Source: Pseudomonadota bacterium (GTDB taxonomy: Bacteria; Bdellovibrionota_C; UBA2361; SZUA-149). Taken from it: 47,921 nucleotides of DNA. The translations under genes and the position numbers were made by a program. Position 1 is the stretch's first letter. Each line of letters begins with the position of its first letter. Under the pieces are notes generated by a model. The model had not been told where the DNA came from. It saw only the letters and a program-made list of their open reading frames with translations, and searched no databases. Below are positions 44,666 through 47,921 of this stretch, piece after piece. The stretch spans positions 1-47,921 of the forward strand of contig JAKPSH010000291.1 in the NCBI GenBank assembly GCA_029555385.1, read 5' to 3'.

Positions 44666-44743
44666 TGAAATAAGCGAATAACTTTTGCCTTAGCCGTGAG
44701 GTCCAAAGGCTTCGCCCAGAGCGATGCTGCCGGGTGCTGAAGG
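44666..44743 (+). repeat. 78-nt dispersed intergenic repeat, copy 2
   Basis: Second copy of the element at 41401-41478. It starts three bases after the stop of the fusion gene. A 17-nt piece of it, CTGCCGGG-C-GCTGAAGG, recurs a third time at 45039-45055 inside another inverted repeat. Position right after a stop codon suggests it lies in mRNA 3' ends. Confidence 0.85.
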
Positions 44744-44756
44744 TGTGGCCTTTCTT

Positions 44757-44871
44757 ACCCGGCACAACCCTTTGCCTTCCTTCGCTGTCGCCCGCCCAGT
44801 AGTCCAGACCAATGGCGATGAATCAATGCGGGCGACGCGCTGCGGTTGGCAAAGGGTTGTGCCGGGTTTTT
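44757..44871. repeat. 20-bp-arm inverted repeat with U-tract
   Basis: The arm at 44757-44776 (begins ACCCGGCACAACC) is the exact reverse complement of 44848-44867, and an inner pair GTCGCCCGC (44787-44795)/GCGGGCGAC (44828-44836) nests inside. A short T-run follows on the plus strand. It may serve as the terminator of the fusion gene, or be a non-autonomous palindromic element. Confidence 0.75.
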
Positions 44872-45022
44872 GATCTGTTCTAAAAGACGTGCTGCGGCGA
44901 AAGGGCGGCTTAGACGCGTTTGCACTTTCTCCCGCACTTGAAGCAGCGCAGAAAATCCAGGTATTCAGAAATGTGAAATACGACCAAGAGAGGCAGCAGC
45001 GTACCTGCTCCGGTTAGACGCC

Positions 45023-45215
45023 GGTGGAGAGTTTGACGCTGCCGGGCGCTGAAGGCTTAACCGTATGCGCCGGGGCGGGGGTGGAGCGGGCCCGCCGCAG
45101 GAAATCGGATTGCCGTGCTGCCTTGTGCAGTGAAGCATCTCCGGTTCCTGCAAGCCGAGTTCTGTAGGCGGGCGGCGGCGCGCATCTAGCGCACAGCAGC
45201 GTCAAACTCTCCACC
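45023..45215. repeat. 193-bp element bounded by 20-bp perfect inverted repeats
   Basis: Bases 45023-45042 (GGTGGAGAGTTTGACGCTGC) and 45196-45215 are exact reverse complements. The 153-bp interior is GC-rich and has no credible gene; it contains the 17-nt core shared with the 78-nt repeat. The layout resembles a miniature inverted-repeat element, but I did not find a clear target-site duplication. The remaining gap to 45339 shows nothing else I can name. Confidence 0.75.
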
Positions 45216-45339
45216 GCCCATGCGCGACTTCTGCTTTCACCCGCGTGATGCAAAAAGCATGCGCCATTCAACGACTTTCAGGGCGAATTCCGGCTGCGGC
45301 AGATTTATTCGCTCATTTTAGGACTAGCCAGCGGAAAAT

Positions 45340-45573
45340 ATGCAGTTCGCTATGCGGTCAGAATCATTTGCGGCGTTATTTATCCTTCTCTGGCTTGCGA
45401 TATCCGCAATAATCTCCTATCTGACCGGGTGGCATCCGCTTTCGCAGCGCTTCGGCAGCAACGGCGAGATTGACGGCACGTATTTCCGTTCGTGCTCCGC
45501 CAAACACGTTGACAACTTCAATTTACAAAGGATAACCTTTTTCAGCGCTCTTAGTCTAAGGACTATGGTTTGA
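45340..45573 (+). CDS. Short membrane-anchored protein, possibly a gene fragment
   Basis: 77 residues. An N-terminal membrane helix (AALFILLWLAISAIISYLTG) is followed by WHPLSQRFGSNGEIDGTYF. This opening resembles small membrane proteins of about 130-160 residues that begin with one helix and a GWxxLAxRF motif, so the present frame may be only the first half of such a gene. I could not find a continuation in the other frames. No strong ribosome-binding site is visible. It lies between repeats and the spermidine-synthase-like gene. Confidence 0.4.
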   Translation: MQFAMRSESFAALFILLWLAISAIISYLTGWHPLSQRFGSNGEIDGTYFRSCSAKHVDNFNLQRITFFSALSLRTMV

Positions 45574-45634
45574 GGTCTCAGGCCTTCTTCTTTGAGCTTG
45601 CCAATCTCCACAGAATCTGCGGCGAGACCGAATT

Positions 45635-47818
45635 GTGATTTTTATGATTTCCGCCAACGCCAGCCTGGATGCTGCTCATACTGAAAAAGCTTGCGGTCAC
45701 CCAGCTTGGCGCCTTTTTGCCGTCTCTTTCACCGCGCTGTTTTTCGAATTAATGGTTATCCGGTGGGCTCCGTCCATTATCCGCCTTGTCGCGTACTACG
45801 CCAACTTAATGCTCATTAGTTCGTTTTTAGGTCTTGGAATCGGCGCGATGCTGGCCCGCCGGAGAATCCGGCTTTTTCACTGGTTTCCATTACTGATGCT
45901 TGTTTATCTGTTCGTTTTGCTGGCTTGCCGGAACGCTGACCTGCCAGGCAGCTCCACTGAGGGACGTTTCAATGCCGCCTATGCGCATTTAACGAGCTAC
46001 TTAATCATAACGGCGGTGTTTGTGTTTAACGCCGCGGTATTTGTGCCGTTAGGTCAGCAAATCGGAAAGCTTTTTCAAACAATGCCGCCCCTGCGCGCCT
46101 ACGCATGGGATTTAGGCGGCAGTCTTTGTGGAACTGTTATTTTTGGGCTGTTTTCATTTCTTTTTTTCTCCCCGTTTGCCGGATTGGCGATCGTGATCGT
46201 CATTTTTCTGATCCTGACCGAGCGCCAACACAGGTGGTGGCAGAGCCTGCTGTTTGCGGGGGTAATGATCGTAATGCTCAGGACAAATGAAACTGGCTTC
46301 TGGTCCCCATACTACCATATTACGATACGCCGCTACGATATTCCGGCGGATGCCGGCCAACGAGAAAACGCTGCCACGAACATTTACAGCCGGGCTTTGC
46401 CTTTAGTAACTAAGCCGGAAAACAACATCCGTACGATTAATAATCCGCCAGTGTATATCGTCAACGTGAATCAGGACTTTTATCAACCGCACATGACGAT
46501 TAATCCGCTGCGCTATACAAATCCCTTATCAAAAGACTTCGTCCGCTCGACGAGCTATAAATACGACTTCCCTTACCTGGTTAGCGCGCACCGCAAGAAG
46601 GTCGCAGTTCTAGGGGCGGGCGGCGGAACCGATGTCGAAGCCGCGCTTTTAAATGGAGCCGAGCATGTCGACGCTGTCGAAATCGACCCGATGCTGGTCA
46701 AGCTGTCGCACCAGTTCAATCCTTCCGGGGTATATGACGATCCCCGCGTGACCGTCCATACGGATGATGCCCGGGCCTTTCTGCGCCGGGCATTGGAAAA
46801 ATACGATATTATTGTCTTTGGCTGGCTTGATTCTCAGGCGCTATTCAGCCATATGAGCAATATCCGTCTGGACGGCTATATTTATACTGCGGAGAGCATT
46901 CGCTCAGCCTTCAATCTGCTTAATGAACAGGGTTGGCTCGCGATATCGTTTGTGGCCGGAGCAGACTGGCTTTCCCATAAGCTCTTCGCCATGGTCAAAG
47001 AAGGAACCGGCCAAACCCCGTATGTCTACGCACATGAAGGATCGATACTACTCGCAGTTGCGCGAGGTCAGCATTCACCTCCCCCGCCCGCTATCGGAGA
47101 TTTTATCCGCATCGAACCTTCCCCGGCGAAGCTGCAGGCAGCAAAAAGCGTAGTTCCGACTGACGACTGGCCCTACTTGTATCTGTCACGCCGCACTATC
47201 CCATCCGATTATCTGTTTGTGATTACCCTGTTATTGCTGGTTTCCGTGACAAGTGTCTTGACCTTGCGCAGCGAGAGATTTGGCTCTTATGGGTGGCATT
47301 TTCTTTTCCTCGGCGTAGGTTTCTTGCTGCTCGAAACCTCGGCGATCACGAACTGCTGCCTGTATTTTGGATCAACCTGGCTGGTAACAATGATCGTCGT
47401 GGCTGGCGTGCTGCTAATGGTGCTCGCAGCCAACTACATTGCCGGAGCGCTCAAGAAAGTTAATGCCTGGCTTTACTTGCTGCTCTTGGCTTCTCTCTTG
47501 CCCGTCTATTTAGTGCCTCAAGATGCGGTGTTGATGATGAGTTTTTGGCAGCGAGTATCCTGGGTCCTGCTGATCGTACCGCTCCCAGTCTTTTTTGCCG
47601 GGCTGATTTTTTCTGTCACTTTTCGCGACTCTTCCGCTCCCGCGTTTTCATTGGGCGCCAATCTTGTTGGTGCAATGATTGGCGGATTCAGCGAGTATCT
47701 GGGCATGGCGATCGGGCACCGCAACCTAATATTACTGATTGCCGGCGCATACTTGAGCAGCCTGCTCTGTTTAATATTCGCCAAACGTCAGAGATTTCGT
47801 ACCGCCGCTCCCTGTTAG
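45635..47818 (+). CDS. Membrane-embedded spermidine-synthase-like methyltransferase-fold protein
   Basis: 727 residues in three parts. The N-terminal third has about seven membrane helices and begins FAVSFTALFFELMVIRWAPS, typical of MFS-like spermidine synthase fusions. The middle (about 320-520) is a Rossmann domain with VAVLGAGGGTDVEAAL and HVDAVEIDPMLVKL, the SAM/decarboxy-SAM-binding loop, then DPRVTVHTDDARAFLRR and TDDWPYLYL. The C-terminal part has about seven more helices. Related proteins are annotated as spermidine synthase-like, but a polyamine product is unproven. The start may be GTG at 45635 or ATG at 45644; neither has a strong ribosome-binding site. The last 103 bases of the window after it show no gene. 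Confidence 0.75.
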   Translation: MIFMISANASLDAAHTEKACGHPAWRLFAVSFTALFFELMVIRWAPSIIRLVAYYANLMLISSFLGLGIGAMLARRRIRLFHWFPLLMLVYLFVLLACRNADLPGSSTEGRFNAAYAHLTSYLIITAVFVFNAAVFVPLGQQIGKLFQTMPPLRAYAWDLGGSLCGTVIFGLFSFLFFSPFAGLAIVIVIFLILTERQHRWWQSLLFAGVMIVMLRTNETGFWSPYYHITIRRYDIPADAGQRENAATNIYSRALPLVTKPENNIRTINNPPVYIVNVNQDFYQPHMTINPLRYTNPLSKDFVRSTSYKYDFPYLVSAHRKKVAVLGAGGGTDVEAALLNGAEHVDAVEIDPMLVKLSHQFNPSGVYDDPRVTVHTDDARAFLRRALEKYDIIVFGWLDSQALFSHMSNIRLDGYIYTAESIRSAFNLLNEQGWLAISFVAGADWLSHKLFAMVKEGTGQTPYVYAHEGSILLAVARGQHSPPPPAIGDFIRIEPSPAKLQAAKSVVPTDDWPYLYLSRRTIPSDYLFVITLLLLVSVTSVLTLRSERFGSYGWHFLFLGVGFLLLETSAITNCCLYFGSTWLVTMIVVAGVLLMVLAANYIAGALKKVNAWLYLLLLASLLPVYLVPQDAVLMMSFWQRVSWVLLIVPLPVFFAGLIFSVTFRDSSAPAFSLGANLVGAMIGGFSEYLGMAIGHRNLILLIAGAYLSSLLCLIFAKRQRFRTAAPC

Positions 47819-47921
47819 CTGTAATTCTTAACACTGCGGCGTTCGGCCAGCACCGCCGATAAGAATCTCTTTATCCTGCGGCTTCGCCTAATCTCCGGCA
47901 GCGACAAGGATAACTTGCGCT

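Overview
This is a bacterial chromosome segment of roughly 50-55% GC (judged by eye). It holds about 31 protein genes. I saw no tRNA, rRNA, CRISPR array, transposase or phage gene. The gene content fits a free-living, respiring, Gram-negative-type bacterium: an NADH:quinone oxidoreductase operon, LL-diaminopimelate aminotransferase, split PurS/PurQ/PurL, a Hanks-type kinase relative, and a GT4/GH57/branching-enzyme glucan locus. I cannot name the phylum from the sequence alone.

Layout. 1-2.6 kb: tandem 126-bp nested palindromes, a strong terminator, a frameshifted membrane-protein gene on the minus strand, and a run of perfect hairpins. 2.6-10.1 kb (plus strand): TerB-like protein, LL-DAP aminotransferase, a divergent PurL, RecQ and an M20 peptidase. 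10.1-13.8 kb (minus): an Hsp70 and, upstream of it, a transmembrane pseudokinase. 14.0-17.5 kb: two convergent multi-pass membrane proteins whose stop codons abut. 17.5-32.8 kb (minus): an apparent long transcription unit, nuoC-D-E-F-G-H-J-K-L-M-N, then a degenerate PP2C, an MBL-fold hydrolase, purS, purQ and a membrane protein. 32.8-35.2 kb (plus): yajQ, a small 70-aa protein, a CPBP protease and an orphan pilin-like protein. 35.4-41.4 kb: GT4 glucan synthase-like protein, periplasmic binding protein, GH57 amylase and GlgB. 41.6-44.7 kb: CBS-pair protein and a three-part fusion of a cyclic-nucleotide-binding-like domain, acetate kinase and PduL phosphotransacylase. 44.7-47.9 kb: intergenic repeats, a small membrane-protein fragment and a membrane-embedded spermidine-synthase-like protein.

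Main points. (1) The fusion gene at 42338-44662 puts both steps of acetyl-CoA to acetate plus ATP on one polypeptide behind a sensor-like domain. (2) Several proteins of well-known enzyme families have lost defining catalytic residues: PurQ has Gly where the glutaminase Cys should be, PurL has lost both of its hallmark His motifs, the kinase has lost HRD and DFG, and the PP2C has lost its metal-binding Asp residues. Neighbouring enzymes (RecQ, GlgB, AckA, MBL, M20) keep theirs, so general sequence error is an unlikely explanation. (3) The nuo operon has no nuoA, nuoB or nuoI. (4) Intergenic regions carry several unrelated palindromic repeat families, including a 78-nt element just downstream of two genes.
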